Assembly: GCA_036435485.1 (NCBI GenBank)
Contig: CM071600.1
Coordinates: 53,441,546-53,505,545 of the forward strand
DNA length: 64,000 bases
Direction: 5' to 3'
Source: Saposhnikovia divaricata
Taxonomy: Eukaryota; Streptophyta; Magnoliopsida; Apiales; Apiaceae
Part shown: positions 1-11,699 of the stretch, one piece after another
Layout: the number at the start of each line of letters is the position of its first letter
How positions within the stretch are numbered: position 1 is the stretch's first letter
Translations under genes and position numbers: made by a program
The notes under the pieces: generated by a model
Database searches by the model: none
Told to the model about the DNA's origin: nothing
The model's input: the letters and a program-made list of their open reading frames with translations, nothing else

Positions 1-422
1 TAAAAGGTTAGTGATGAGTTTCATTTAGATTTAAATTTTAAGAACCATATAATCATATTTTACAAAATTGTAAGACATATATTTTTATGACTATAAAGTA
101 ATTATTAATTTATAATATTATTGAGACCAAATATTTATATAGGATTTGTTTTTAAAACTTATTATCTTATCGAAATTTATCATTTTTTAAATTAACCCAT
201 GTTAAGATCGGAAGAAATTATTAACTTAAAAATGTTATTTATTTATAAAGTATTAATTTAATGAGGTAACAGTAATGTGCCTATTTTTCCAAAAGCCCTG
301 ACGTGCCAAGTTGAGTTAAGTTTGGTGGAACATGGATCAAACATGCACATGACCATGTAGTAAAATATATTAATGCAATTAAGAGTAGATTTTTGGTTTT
401 AGGCAGTATTTTGTTTAGCTAA
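1..422. other. AT-rich intergenic stretch
   Basis: No gene, RNA or recognisable repeat seen. Strongly AT-rich with only short chance reading frames. Confidence 0.6.
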
Positions 423-710
423 TTTAGTTTTATACAATATTTATTTGCCAACAACATGTTGGTGCAGTGGTTGAGCCACTGGCAGGAGGTCAGGGATTCG
501 ACTCCTACGTGTGTGTGAGTTTCTTAGTTTGTATTAGGTTTCCTTTCTGTATTTGTATTTCTATATTTGTAATGGCCGGGGGTCCTTCGGAAACAGCCTC
601 CCTATTGTATAGGGGCATGGTCTGCATACATCTACCCTCCTCAGACACCACTTTGAGTGGTATTATAACTGAGTAAGTTTCGTTTTTTAGTTTTATACAA
701 TATTATTTGC
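423..710 (+). mobile_element. tRNA-derived SINE with long target-site duplication
   Basis: The body (about 449-685) begins with tRNA-like promoter boxes: GTGCAGTGGTTGAGCC as A box and AGGGATTCGACTCC as B box. It continues into a SINE-type 3' body (GGAAACAGCCTCCCTA, then AGGGGCATGGTCTGCATACA). It is flanked by an imperfect direct repeat of about 25 bp (TTTAGTTTTATACAAT...ATTTGC) at 423-448 and 686-710, the footprint of LINE-driven target-primed insertion. The same 3' body recurs as a fragment near 28,690. Known of such families: transcribed by RNA polymerase III, non-coding, mobilised by LINE proteins. An open frame running across it is chance. Confidence 0.85.
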
Positions 711-1600
711 TAAATCAGTTAATATTTGCTCTGAAAATTAAAAAAGTGCTCAAGAAATAACCCGTAAATCCCATTGATGATTCATATAGATTTCATATAT
801 AAATTCATCTGGAATGAATCCTCTTCTCTTCATTATTTTCAATTTTTGGCAATTTGTGCAAGTATTTTTACATGCATTATGATGGGGTGAAATCCCTAAT
901 TATTTATATTTTAAAACTGATATATCAAAATGCCTGTGCTGAACATGGACCGTCCTAAATACCTTTTAAGTTCGCATAATATTGATGCATATAGGATATA
1001 CGCGTGGATAATATGCATATAATTTGTAAAATTAAATCTGACATTGGTGAACATTGCCTGAATATGCAACTGCAGCTTGCGTATTGGCGGATACGCATCT
1101 TAAAAATGCGTATTCGTTCAGTGTTCATTATACCTCTACAATCGACGAGAGAGACGATTTCGGAACAATTATCGTCGAAATTCCAGTAACGTCTAGTTCA
1201 ACATCATACTGTCATTTTCCAATCACATATTATATACCAATCGATTCGTAATTAAATCCTCTACAATCCTATGCCATCGATTTTTAATTTCTATTGCCGG
1301 ATTTAAAAATTCCCAAACCAACCCTAATTTACGATTTCCATGTCCGATCGATTATTCAATCTTCATTTACACGCCCCTACAAGATTAGATCTTGACAAAG
1401 AGATTAGGGAAATGGAGAGACAGATGTGGGTCGCGAGGTTCGCCGGTGAGAGTTTCGAGAGCGAGAGAGCTGTGGAACGAGAAGAGTGGTGAACAGTAGT
1501 GGATACACGCGCAATCCGTGGGTAAAAAAGTCGGAATCAATTGAATACAGTTATTTTGTCAGAGAAAATTGCAAAGTCGAGTAATTTGGTCATCTTTCCA

Positions 1601-1602
<2 letters not shown>
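711..1602. other. Gene-free stretch
   Basis: No convincing gene. Around 1,380-1,510 the sequence is less AT-rich and purine-biased (GAGAGAC, GCGAGAGAGC), but no open frame of useful length or family match is seen. Confidence 0.5.

Positions 1603-1630
<28 letters not shown>
1603..1630. repeat. (TA)n microsatellite
   Basis: Uninterrupted TA dinucleotide run of about 28 bp directly before a long pyrimidine-rich tract. Confidence 0.95.
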
Positions 1631-1631
<1 letters not shown>

Positions 1632-1639
1632 TCTACTAA

Positions 1640-2095
1640 ATTGAAATCCTTGCATGCATTTTCCCTCCTCTCTCCTCCCCTCTTAACTTCTAGAATTTTC
1701 CTTCTCTCTCCCCTCATTTCAAATTTCTCACTTGAAATTCCCTCATCCCTCTCATCTCACATCTATTTTTTATCATTATCTATTATCTATCTATATCTAT
1801 AATTCTATATCTATATCCTCCCAAATTTTCCTCTTCTCCCTCTTTCGATCCCAAATTTCCCTCCCAAAATTCCCTCTTCTCCCTCCTCCTACTTTCTCAC
1901 ATATTTATTTTTCTACTCTTCTCTACACTTCCACTTTACAGACAAATATTAGTTTATTCTCCATTTTCTTTCCTCCCTCATTCTCTTTTTTCTCTCCATT
2001 CAGTTATTATTTTATCATTTTTTCTTTCAATTCTTTTATTTCCCACCTAAGTATCTCATTCATCTTTTTTTTTCTTATCATCCATCATTTAAATT
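1640..2095. other. Long polypyrimidine (CT-rich) tract
   Basis: About 450 bp with extreme strand asymmetry: the + strand is mostly C and T with few G residues (CTCTCCTCCCCTC, TCTCCCTCTTTCG). Frames open across it translate to low-complexity Ser/Phe/Leu strings and are not credible proteins. Such tracts can be 5' leaders or triplex-prone DNA, but no transcript evidence is visible. Confidence 0.7.
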
Positions 2096-2411
2096 AGTAT
2101 TTGTTCCATCTCATATTTATCACTCATTTCTCAAATGTTAAAAGGATTTTTTTTAATTTCTAACATATTATTTTTATTAATAATAGTGCAAACTAAATAA
2201 AATTTAATCCTCATTAAATTTGTATTTCATCTACAACTTTCAGCATATGGTATTTTTTTTTTATCATGACTATTTAAATCATATATAGCATTTTTGTATA
2301 TGTAGATTACTTTTAAAATTTATTTTATTTATAACATAATATGTGGAGAGCATTCTATTTTTCGAATATTTTGAATTTAAAAAATCTAATCAAAATAACT
2401 CCGCATTGAGA

Positions 2412-2588
2412 TAGGGACAGCAACGAGACAGTCCGGTTCGGCTCAGGTTTTTTAAAATCCAATCCAAAATTCAAATATGGGTTTTAAAAATAAATCTATA
2501 TCCAAATCCAAAAATTCGGGTTCGGTATATCCAAAAAATCGGATTTTGGATCGGGTATCCGTCGGATCGGATTAATTTATCATCCCTA
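2412..2588. mobile_element. Small hAT-like MITE
   Basis: Ends read TAGGGAC... and ...ATCCCTA, a short inverted repeat. Flanks are CATTGAGA (2404-2411) and AATTGAGA (2589-2596), an 8-bp target duplication with one mismatch, typical of hAT insertion. The interior is a degenerate GGTTCGG/AAATCC low-complexity sequence with no coding capacity. Confidence 0.7.
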
Positions 2589-2596
2589 AATTGAGA

Positions 2597-3220
2597 TGAT
2601 ATTTATTAGTGAAAGATTCATTACTTGAGGGAGGTAGAGAGGGCGTTGTTAGTATTGTAAATTTATTAAGATGATGATCATATATTTACGATTGAGATTT
2701 TTGATTTTGCAAATATTTTAACTTCAAATGTGTAATATAATTTCGTAAAAAACATATATTGATTTAAGTGATGTTAATACTAATATCAATGATGTTGCAT
2801 CTAGAAATATTTGCAAAAAAAACTTCGATGATCGTCGTTAATTAATTACTACTTATTTCGATAGAAAAGTTTACACGAATAATTAAAATGTTATACTCTA
2901 AAAGTATTATTTTAGTATAAGTTGAAATGTTTTGATTATATTAAAATATTATTTTATTTATTATTTTTCCACTTATTCTATATTTATAATATAAATCGAA
3001 GTGAAATTAATATTCATTCTAAAAATATAAAATGTAACTAAATATAATCTAAAAAAGAAGTTATGATATATGAGAATAAATTTATTTGCCTAATCCAAAA
3101 ATTAACACCTAATCAATTGAATTAATTTTTATTAGAATGTCAAAAATATAACTAATGTAAATGAAAATTAATTATTATGGATAAAATTTTTAGCCATTTA
3201 AATTATATTTTCTTCAAAAC
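2597..3220. other. AT-rich intergenic stretch
   Basis: Very AT-rich; no gene or repeat structure recognised. Confidence 0.6.
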
Positions 3221-3551
3221 TAAGGTCCCGTTTGGTATTGCTGTTGGAATCAGCTTATTTTTGAAAAGCAAGTAAAAAGTATTTGGTAAATTTAAAAAAC
3301 TTCTTTTTTTAAAAGTGATTTTGGCTGAAAAGCTCTTTTTAGAGAAAACATGTCCCCCATACTTTTGAAAAAAAGTTTCAGCTTTTGAGTAAAGCAACTA
3401 CTAATTTCAACATCAAACCTCACGAAAAACTTTATTTTTAATAAATTATAACCAAAATATGCATTTATCAAAAATATTACCAAAACATGTATCTGATTTT
3501 CGCAACAACGCTTATTTTAACAGCACAATAGCAATCCCAAACAGAGCCTAA
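3221..3551. mobile_element. PIF/Harbinger-like (Tourist-type) MITE
   Basis: Terminal inverted repeats GGTCCCGTTTGGTATTGCTG (left) and, read from the other strand, GGCTCTGTTTGGGATTGCTA (right). TAA lies on both sides (3221-3223 and 3549-3551), the 3-bp duplication preferred by this superfamily. It is 325 bp long and non-coding. Confidence 0.75.
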
Positions 3552-3935
3552 TAAATACAAATTTCAATGAATATATTTGACAAAAGAAAAACAATTCAAT
3601 TAATATAAAAATTAATTATAATAAATATAATAATAATTGCTCTTTAATTATCTGAATAGTATTCAAAAATATAGTACTTAAAAACTTATATTCAATTTGT
3701 CCCATTTTCTTCACACTTTAATTTATTTATTTTTGAATATTTCTCCGAGTATTACTTCCTCCATGAACATCACTTAACTCATTTTTTTTAACTCTTTCCA
3801 TTATCTTTAGAATCGTACATATGCACTTGTATTATCTAGTTATTATTATGATGTATAATTTTAATGATACCAGATAATTATACATAAAGTACGGGTTAAT
3901 CATCTGATTGGTCACTAAAGTCAGCCTGGATTATC
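3552..3935. other. AT-rich intergenic stretch
   Basis: No gene or repeat recognised apart from scattered A/T runs. Confidence 0.5.
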
Positions 3936-4404
3936 AAGTTGGTCACTGAACTCAGAACAGTCTCAATCAGGTCACTGAAGTCAATCTTGATTACCAAGTT
4001 CATTTTTTTTATGGAAATTACTGTCCGCAAAATTCTGTCCAAAAAACCTCCACCAAATTTTGTGAAATTAAAGTGTGTTAATTTAGATGCTATGGGTCTC
4101 ATAAAACTTGTTTAGATTTTCATTATGAGCTCTAGATTTATATGAATCGAAAAAGAAAATTCAAGAACTAGAATTATTCTTCTTCAAAAACTGAAATGAA
4201 ACTTATTAATATTGTATCTATTTTGAAGAGAATAATCTGGGTAACACAAACATGGTCTTGGATTTTTTAAATGTTAAGTGAATCTGCAGTTATAAGCGTT
4301 TATGTCAATCTACAGTCTGTTTCCGTCAAAAAAATGAAGACTATTTAACAGACTGTACATTTATGTCGAGTAAGTGACCTGATTGAGACCGTTTTGAGTT
4401 CAGT
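3936..4404. repeat. Inverted repeat truncated by copia fragment
   Basis: About 33 bp at 3936-3969 (core CTCAATCAGGTCACTGA) recurs inverted at 4371-4404 (core GTGACCTGATTGAGAC). The right arm directly abuts the copia pseudogene. This looks like an unclassified MITE whose structure was disturbed when the copia fragment arrived. Confidence 0.6.
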
Positions 4405-5869
4405 AAGCCATTCAGCTTCTTTACCAGCCGCTGATAATGCCACAAATTCAGATTCCATCGTTGAATCAGTAATGCAACTCTGTTTCTTTGATGCCCAAGA
4501 GATAGCACCTCCCCCAAGAAGGAATACCCATCCACTTGTGGAAGAATGATCTTCCTTATTGGAAATCCAACTTGCATCTGAATGACCTTCAATAACCGAA
4601 GGAAATCCAGTATATGTCAAACCATAATCCATGGTTCCTTTCAAGTACTTGAACACTCGGTTTAAGGCTTGCCAATGATGTGAACTTGGTTTGCTAGTAT
4701 ACCTACTAAGCTTTCCAACAGCATAGGAAATATCTAGCCTATTGCTTATCATAGCATACATAAGACTACCAATAGCTCTTGAGTATTCAAGTTAAGATAC
4801 TGCAACACCTGTATTAGGTAGGAGTTTAATACTAGGATCAAGAGGAGTGCTATCAGGAGAACAATTCTTAAAGTTAAATCTTTTCAGAATCTTCTCAATA
4901 TATTGAGATTGAGAAATTGAAATACCATTGTTCTCACGCTTGATCCATATACCAAGAATCACCTCAGCCTCCCCCATGTCTTTCATATCAAAAGTAGATG
5001 ACAAGAACTTCTTGGTTTTATCCACTTGATTTTGGTCAGTACCAAAAATCAACATGTCATCCACATATAAACAAATTATAACTCCTTTACCAGAAGCATC
5101 AAATTTGCTATATACACACTTGTCTGCTTGGTAAAGAAAATAACCATTAGACAAGACCACATTATCAAATTTATCATGCCAATCCTTTGATGCTTGTTTT
5201 AGACCATAAATTGATTTCTTCAATTTACACACCTTGTTCTCATAACTAGGCATAACAAACCCTTTGGGTTGTTTCATATAAATCTCTTCATCTAATTCAC
5301 CATTCAAGAATGCAGTTTTCACATCCTTTTGATGAATGACAAGGCTGTGTATAGCAGCAGCAAGTGCTATTAACAACCTAATAGTGGAAGTCCTAGCAAC
5401 ATGAACATAAGTATCAAAATAATCAATCCCTTCCTTTTTGTTTAAAGCCTTGGATAACCAATCTGGCTTTAAACTTATCTATGGTACCGTCCACCTTCAT
5501 TTTCCTTTTGGAGATCCATCTGTTTCCCAATGCCTTACAGCCAGAGGGCAGATCACTCAATTCCCAAGCATTATTATTCATGATAGAATCCATTTCATCC
5601 TGGATAGCTTCTTTCCAGAATGCAACATCCCTTGATGTCAATGCTTCGACAAAAGTTTTTGGATCCTCCTCAATAATAAAACAGTATTGGTATTGATATT
5701 CAATTTCATCTCTAGAACCTTCAACTAGATAAAGATTAAAATCATCTCCAAAAGACTTTGCTTTTCTAGATCTAGTGCTTCTCCTTGGTTCAGACGGTCC
5801 ATGAACATCTTCAGTAGAAATTGAGTTCCTACTAGAAGAATTTTTTAATGTGAAAATAGGGGGATTCAT
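4405..5869 (-). pseudogene. Ty1/copia polyprotein fragment (RT and RNase H region), broken
   Basis: Read on the minus strand, this is the C-terminal half of a copia polyprotein. In order: the conserved lead-in to reverse transcriptase (NRWISKRKMKVDG, KARLVIQGFKQK); the RT core (DVKTAFLNGELDEEIYMKQP, IYGLKQASKDWHDKF, catalytic YVDDMLIFG); and the RNase H-like end (ISNRLDISYAVGKLSRY, YLKGTMDYGLTYTGF, SDASWISNKEDHSSTSGW, VALSAAGKEAEWL). Gag, protease and integrase are absent, and no LTR is seen, so it is truncated at both ends. At least two lesions are visible: a one-base frameshift near 5428-5434 and an in-frame TAA at 4792-4794 where the frame otherwise continues into LEYSRAIGSLMYAM. It cannot encode a working enzyme. 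Family assignment is secure; the clade within copia is not. Confidence 0.93.
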
Positions 5870-5899
5870 CTCTCTACATATCGCAAAAACTTTTTGCGA

Positions 5900-6146
5900 T
5901 ACGATTTGCTAGCAACAAATGTTTGCTGGTGACCGCCGACCATTGTTGATTCCTGGATGAGCAAAGAATTGTCAAGAAAATAGAAGTAGGTAGGGAGGGA
6001 ACATGCAGGTCAGTATTTTTATGGTACAATTTACTGGGAACAAATGTTTGTTGGTGATCACCAGCCATTGTTGATTCCCGAATGAGCACAGAATTGTCAA
6101 GAAACCAGAAGTAGATAAGAAGGGAACATGCAGGTCAGTATTATAT
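5900..6146. repeat. Tandem duplication, about 125-bp period
   Basis: Two diverged units share AACAAATGTTTG, CCATTGTTGATTCC, GAATTGTCAAGAAA and GGGAACATGCAGGTCAGTAT at a spacing of 125 bp (for example 5914 and 6039). A partial third copy of GCAGGTCAGTATTATA follows near 6154. Probably in the 3' untranslated region of the antisense gene. Confidence 0.8.
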
Positions 6147-6364
6147 TTTTTTTGCAGGTCAGTATTATATGGATAACATGGTAATGTACGGAAAAACAAG
6201 ATGCATAATTAAGGGAAGCAAAAGTTATGGAATACAACTTGTGAGGCAATACGAGGAGCCCACGACCTCATAGAAATTCAAAGTTAATAGCCACCAAGGC
6301 CATGCAAAATAATTTAAAAGTTTAAACCCACGCAGGGGTAGGCAAGGTTCTTAATTTCAAGGAG

Positions 6365-8576
6365 TTAAGGAGTAGGAGTGTCAGAAGATACCTCAGCCCT
6401 TGGAGTAGGAGGAATAGGGGCAGCTGTGTTAGAGGCGTCTGCTTTAGCTTCAGCTGGATCTTCCGAAGGAACCTCTACCTCTTTCTCCATATCAGCTGGG
6501 TCAACGGAGTCCACCTTAGCTGCAGCAGCTTCCCTCTTCTTGATGTCCTCCACAGCTTTCACAGCATCTTCGCCAAACTGAGACCAGTCTAAATCAGGGA
6601 ACCGGAGGTAGGTGGATTCGATATAGTTATTGATGGCCGCATTATAGCCTATACCATAGGCTTCCTTTCTCTTCTCCTTTTGAACGGACCTTTCCTCAGC
6701 TAGCTTGACATTCATAGCTTCCATTTTTAGCTCTAGCTCATGCATTTGCTTGTCATGGGAAGAAACCAGCTCCTCTTTCTCTGCATCAAGAGCAGCAACT
6801 GAATTGGCCAGCTGGTCACGTTCCTTTATCAACTTGGTTTCAGCAGACTTGAGCTTCCTATTGGCATCCATATACTTCTTCTTCTCATCATCCTTGGCTT
6901 TGATAGATTGTTTAAGCTGTTTCACCTCCTCAGCAAGTCTTTGGTCACCTCGAGCTGTCTCCACAATCTTCTCCCCATGCTTAAGATAATGAAACAAACT
7001 CTGGGCATTGGCATGAAGAGCAGCTCGTGCACCCTCTGCTAGTGACAATTTGTCCCAAGCAGCTATGGCCTCCTCAGGAATCTGGTTTCCTGCCATCTCA
7101 AAGAAATACTGCATATGGGGACCAGAATTTCCGGGGTCCAGGGAAGGAGATGTCTTAGCCTTTTTAGCAGAGCGAGAAGCAGAGGCAGAAGCTCGAGGTG
7201 CTTCAGGGAGAGGAGGTGGTAACTTTCTTTTTGAAGAGGTGGATGATTTTTCTAAATTAGGAGATGGAACTTTAATCTTCGAGATAGGAGTAGCTGCAAT
7301 AGGGGTGACCTTGTCATCTTCATCATCAGTAAACATCTCTTCATATTTGGTTGTTTTCTTGATAAAAGAGGGAATTCCTGAAGCCATTTCTGCAAAGATT
7401 AAACAGTATGGAAACTGGTGAGCAAGTTATCAATCAAAAATACTTAAAATTATCGTAAGTATATGCCTATATTATTGATGAGCATGGTGTAAGGAAGGAA
7501 AATAATTTCAGCTGGTTGGAATAGGGGTACCTCTCCCAGGAATCAAGTTACAACTCATAAGGTTGTCACGGGTTAGCAAACTAAGGCCGTTCCCTAGCCC
7601 AGCTGACAAACTTAGCGCCTCTACAGCACGCTCTAGGGTTCGACCTCTTAAAGAGGATTTTGCAGGTATTTTCACAGACAGGTTAAAATCAATTCTTAAT
7701 TGAGGGTAGTCATAACAGTAAAGGAACTGTTTGAGCCAGCCACTCATCCCTCTCTTGCAACTTCTGAAACATTGGCCCTCATGGACACTCCAGGCGGATA
7801 GATAAAAGAAACCTGAGTCCTTGCCAGTTTGTTTTAGCTGGTAAAAATATCCTAGCTCTCGAGCAGAAAGAGTCTTGTTGAATCTGGTATGGTAAAGGAT
7901 ATACATACACATCGCCATGCGATATGAGTTGATGGTGAGTTGGATAGGAGCTAAATCAAAGAATTCGAGAACCTCTTGGATAAAGGGGTGTAAAGGCAGA
8001 GATAACCCCAATCTGAAAAATTGGGCTGACAAAACAGCTTTAGGTAGAAGCTGGCCCGGTTCAAACATATCGAATTTGTGACATCTCTCTTCAGGAGAGG
8101 TGATGACTAAAGAACAGCCTATGTGGTGTGATTGTGTCAGCTTCTTTAATAAGGGGGCAGTCATAGAGCTACTCAAATTTTCACAAGATAGGGTGGCAGG
8201 AGGTTTTTCAAAGGTATTGTTTTCTAATTCGCCTGTTACAGAGTCAGTTCTAGGAGGAGCTGTTGAGGTAGTATGTGAAGGGGTAGCTTTTACAGAGGAA
8301 GCTTCATCAGCAGTAAGAAGAAGGTTTGGTGTTGTTGATTCTAGTGACATGTGTTCGTCTGAGGAGGATACAAGGATAGCTGGTCGAGTGTCCCTGGTAT
8401 TGTGAGTGAAAAGGTTGGTGATTGATAAACGAGTTTTTGAATGATCTATTAGTTTGACCTTGGAACGAGTCCTGGCACTTACGGTGAAAGATGGGTTAGT
8501 TCAGAAGTTCTGGGGAGTGGGCCATCTCCTCAGAGGTAGAATGCTGGGAGCTAGCTGCATCTGATCTACCAGACAT
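6365..8576 (-). pseudogene. Antisense Tat-element gene, copy 1 (Transposase_28-like domain plus coiled coil)
   Basis: Two coding exons on the minus strand, 8576-7531 and 7389-6365, joined by a 141-bp intron (donor G|GTACCC, acceptor TTTGCAG|AAATGG) that keeps frame. The likely start, ATG 8576-8574, directly follows a splice acceptor (TTTGTGCAG), so the gene should also have a 5' untranslated exon, as in the 62-kb copy. One frameshift (TAA at 8498-8496) interrupts exon 1; from the internal ATG at 8350 the spliced frame is open for 614 codons. Exon 1 carries a domain like the 'putative gypsy type transposon' family (PF04195) with LGLSLPLHPFIQEVLEFFDL and APIQLTINSYRMAM. Exon 2 is charged, Lys/Glu-rich predicted coiled coil (roughly residues 390-520) with an acidic, Pro/Thr-rich tail. 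Biochemical function unknown; it lies antisense to the retroelement and probably has its own promoter. Confidence 0.75.
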
Positions 8577-9316
8577 CTGCACAAAGTGAAGCAAGATGAG
8601 TAGGTGATCAGTGAGTTTCCCAAGTGAGGTGTTTTAACAGGTATGTGCGGATAAGCACATACAAACGGCCGGGAGAGAATAAAAGGCCAGGTTCGCCTAA
8701 ACAGCTAGCTAGGCACAGGTACGCCTATCAAGGAATCTTTACTATTCTTCTTAGATTGGGTATTCGTATATGATGCACACATTACTTATACAAATTTAAT
8801 TAAAACAACAAGGGTTGGTACATGCATTATAACAATAAACAATAACTGGTTTCTGGAAAAGGAGAATTACACATGGATTTTTACAAAAACATATAACACT
8901 AATGGGTTTTCGAATGAAGATCAGTACGGATTGGGTTCTAGGGTTTTGAAGTCTAGAGGGTATCATGGTCCAGAAAGGGGGATACTTGTTTTGATGATGA
9001 AATTAACCATTAATAAACATGGTATAATGACATGCGTATGTAGAGATTAATGTGTGTCTAAATATGCATGTACAAGTTTAGATCGGAACCAAATTAAGGC
9101 ATGCAATTGACAGCATAGTAAGTGAACCAATTCAGTGAAAGGCGTTAAGGGAATCATACCTTTGGGATAGTTGGATGGTTTAAGGTTGCCGGAGTTTGAA
9201 GGTATCGCCGGATTGGTCCGCCTGAGTAGAGCTGCTCGTGAGAAGATGAACCGGTGGAAGAGGAAGGGAGTATGTGTTTATGGTAAAAGAAAAGGGAAAA
9301 GAGGACGGATGGGTGT

Positions 9317-9395
<79 letters not shown>

Positions 9396-9923
9396 ATGTA
9401 GGGTAAAGGAAGAGAGATTGTGGCGTGTGGAAATGAATTATATTTGGGTATGAGTAATGGTTGCATTGGAATATGTATCGACAGGAAGCTGAATTGGTAT
9501 AAGACACGACTTTTGAAGAAGGAAATGAGAGTCCCGGTATAATTTTAATTGGAGAGGTTGTTTTTTCAAGATTAATTATGGGATATTTATTTAAAGTGTT
9601 AAAATATTTATCTTTTTAGAAAGAATTATTGAGAAGAAAATATTTCCTGGAAGGAGTTAAAATTAGAGGAACCTGTGTTTAAAAAAAAAATTGTTGTGAT
9701 TTTCTAAATTCTTTAATAATGGGAGTAGCTTAGGTTTTAATTTAAAAGGAAATCATGGAATCTTTGGAAAAGTTTTACTGGCTTAATTATGGCAAGGTTA
9801 TTGCGAAATATATGGGATGTTAAGATGATATGCTGGAGCTGGACATAAAAAGCGAAGCTGAAGCTAAGGAGAAATGACAAGGTTCCTTGTGTATTTTATA
9901 GCTACAAGGAACCTGGGGGTAGT
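8577..9923 (-). promoter_or_regulatory. Upstream region of antisense gene, copy 1
   Basis: Gene-free span between the antisense gene and the 3' LTR. By analogy with the 62-kb copy it should hold the 5' untranslated exon, its intron and the promoter. The exact start is not visible. A 73-bp (TA)n run sits at 9319-9391. Variants of AGGTTCGCCT and AGGTACGCCT recur near 8,690-8,740. Confidence 0.45.
9319..9391. repeat. (TA)n microsatellite, 73 bp
   Basis: Uninterrupted TA repeat. Long open frames across it on both strands encode only alternating Tyr/Ile and are artefacts. Confidence 0.97.
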
Positions 9924-10817
9924 TGTTGTGCCCAAAATTTGTAATGGGCTTAGTTTTGGGCCCATGGATGTTGGAGGCCTGGTAAGGTGTTTAAAAGGTA
10001 GGAACAAATTGGCAGGAAAGAAGGAGGTGTACCTCTAGAGGGAAGCTCTGGAGGTGGAGGTTCACTTTTTAGGGAAGCTGTGTGGGTGCAGGTGGGCTCA
10101 TAGGTTCCACCTCTGCAGGATCGAATGGATAAGGATTACCTCCTAGGTTTTAGGAGGCGTAAATTGAGTCCTTTTAACAGTTTATTTCATGGAGATACAC
10201 GTTTCTAATATGATAAATATTGGATATTTGTGATATGTCAATATATACATGGAGTTCTCGTATGAGTAGGATTTGAGAGTTTTACTTCGAATAAGACTCT
10301 ACTAAGGGGCTAGCTGATTTAAAGAAAAGTCATATTTCTACACAAATACTTCGAGATTAACATGGATGGAGGGATTAAATTTGTATCAATTTCGTGTCTT
10401 AATGGACAAGGAAAGGATTCCTAACCTAAAAGAACTATATTAGGGCTTGATTCCTATAAATAGGATATGTAGGCAATTAGCAAGGGGTTTGGTTTTTTTT
10501 ACTTTCTGAATACACAAGGCACGTGTACCCTAAGTAATACATTCCTGGACATACTTGGCCGGATTTTTGCCATTATTGTCCGGTGAACTTGTTAACTCAG
10601 CCCAAAAAACACAAAATACCATTATTAGGTTCAGCTACCCTGTTTTGGTACAGCTGTTCGATTTGTTAATTATCCGAAAACCAAGGATAATTCCCGTTAT
10701 TCCGGCAAGGCTTTCTCGGAGTGTCGTGTGAATTTTTTGCACAACAAAAGCCAAGTTACTTGACAACACAAGTGCCGAGTAAAAATGTTGGATATTAGGA
10801 TTCACCGGAACTCAACA
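9924..10817 (+). repeat. 3' LTR of Tat element copy 1
   Basis: Begins TGTTGTGCCCAAAATTTG after a purine-rich tract and ends ...GGAACTCAACA, giving the TG...CA termini of an LTR (894 bp). It contains GGGCTTGATTCCTATAAATA (TATAAATA at 10455-10462), the same promoter core as the LTRs at 17.1, 53.4 and 61.3 kb. No primer-binding site follows its right end, so it is a 3' LTR. Confidence 0.8.
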
Positions 10818-11325
10818 AATTACCATTTCACAAAACGCAATACGAGACTACATTTTCCTGCTCCAACATCTCCAACAAGTGCTTGAAAAACAGGTCAAAG
10901 GTTGTCACTTTAGAAAAACAGTTTAAGACAAAACACAGAAATTGCCCGAATTCCAAACACCGATCTTCCATTGATGATTAGGGAACTTACAAGCACCAGG
11001 TTCTTTACAACAAAATTATGCAACATAATTGTTAGAATATAATATAAGATCCATATATAAGGCCTTCCTCTAACGATTTTCAACAATAATTTTTTTTTTT
11101 GAATAAAAGATTATACAACATAATTATGAAAACGATTTTTATGTAGGATAAGAACTACGAAAAATACTTGCACTAGTAGATTGTCTTTCCAATGATATCG
11201 AAAACAACAAAATTAGAAATTAAAATAAAATACAAGAAAAATAGAAAATTGAAGAGACGGATAGGGAAGGTACCAATTTGGCGTTGATAGTCTTGTTTCC
11301 TGTATAGCCACGGCTCCAAAATTGG
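10818..11325. other. Gene-free stretch
   Basis: No gene seen. Contains CATCTCCAACAAGTGC-type sequence reminiscent of MITE ends but without a matching partner nearby. Confidence 0.45.
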
Positions 11326-11699
11326 GAGCATGTCCAATGGGGAAAAATCCTTAGCTAAAAGTCTAGGTGAAATACCTTAAATAAAAATTATAGAGGTTGT
11401 GTAAAAAATTTGCACTTCAATGGTACAAACCCCTTGTGTATAATTTTAGCCAATCCCGTGATATTGGCTATATTTGTCGAACCATAAAGACATGTAGCAG
11501 ATCTGTAGTAAAATTACACGTCATCTATTACCATATTAAAAGAATACATTCTATTTATAACAACTTGAAATAATAATAAAATACTATTTTCAAATTATAG
11601 CCAACTATTATAGACAACACCGTTGGAGTACAAAACCTTACAGGTTCAGCAAATATTATTTTACTTAACCATTTTTAGCCAACCCCATTGGAGATGCTC
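11326..11699. mobile_element. Probable MITE with GAGCATxTCCAATGGGG ends
   Basis: Left end GAGCATGTCCAATGGGG and right end, from the other strand, GAGCATCTCCAATGGGG form a 17-bp inverted repeat with one mismatch around a 374-bp AT-rich, non-coding body. No clear target duplication identified. Confidence 0.6.

Larger units (their letters stand above)
5880..10817 (+). mobile_element. 3' half of a Tat-type Ty3/gypsy element (copy 1)
   Basis: The element runs rightward and ends in a 3' LTR (9924-10817) preceded by a purine-rich stretch (GGAACCTGGGGGTAG). Upstream of the LTR, on the opposite strand, lies a spliced gene homologous to those at 25-27.7 kb and 62.8-64 kb. The gag-pol part is missing; the left edge is approximate and abuts copia-derived sequence. 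The layout (antisense extra gene between pol and 3' LTR) is known for some Tat-lineage plant elements such as the Retand group. The assignment rests on that layout and on similarity to the 17-28 kb element. Confidence 0.75.

Noticed and set aside
1004..1251. Overlapping 61- and 65-codon frames near 1.1 kb
   Set aside because: Short, overlapping in different frames, no domain or splice signals.
6378..7421. Several Ser-rich + strand frames over the 6.4-7.4 kb region
   Set aside because: Shadows of the minus-strand coiled-coil exon; Ser/Ala strings arise from complementing Lys/Glu codons.
9154..9507. Open frames on both strands around the (TA)n run at 9.3 kb
   Set aside because: They encode only alternating Tyr/Ile from the microsatellite with no domain or start context.
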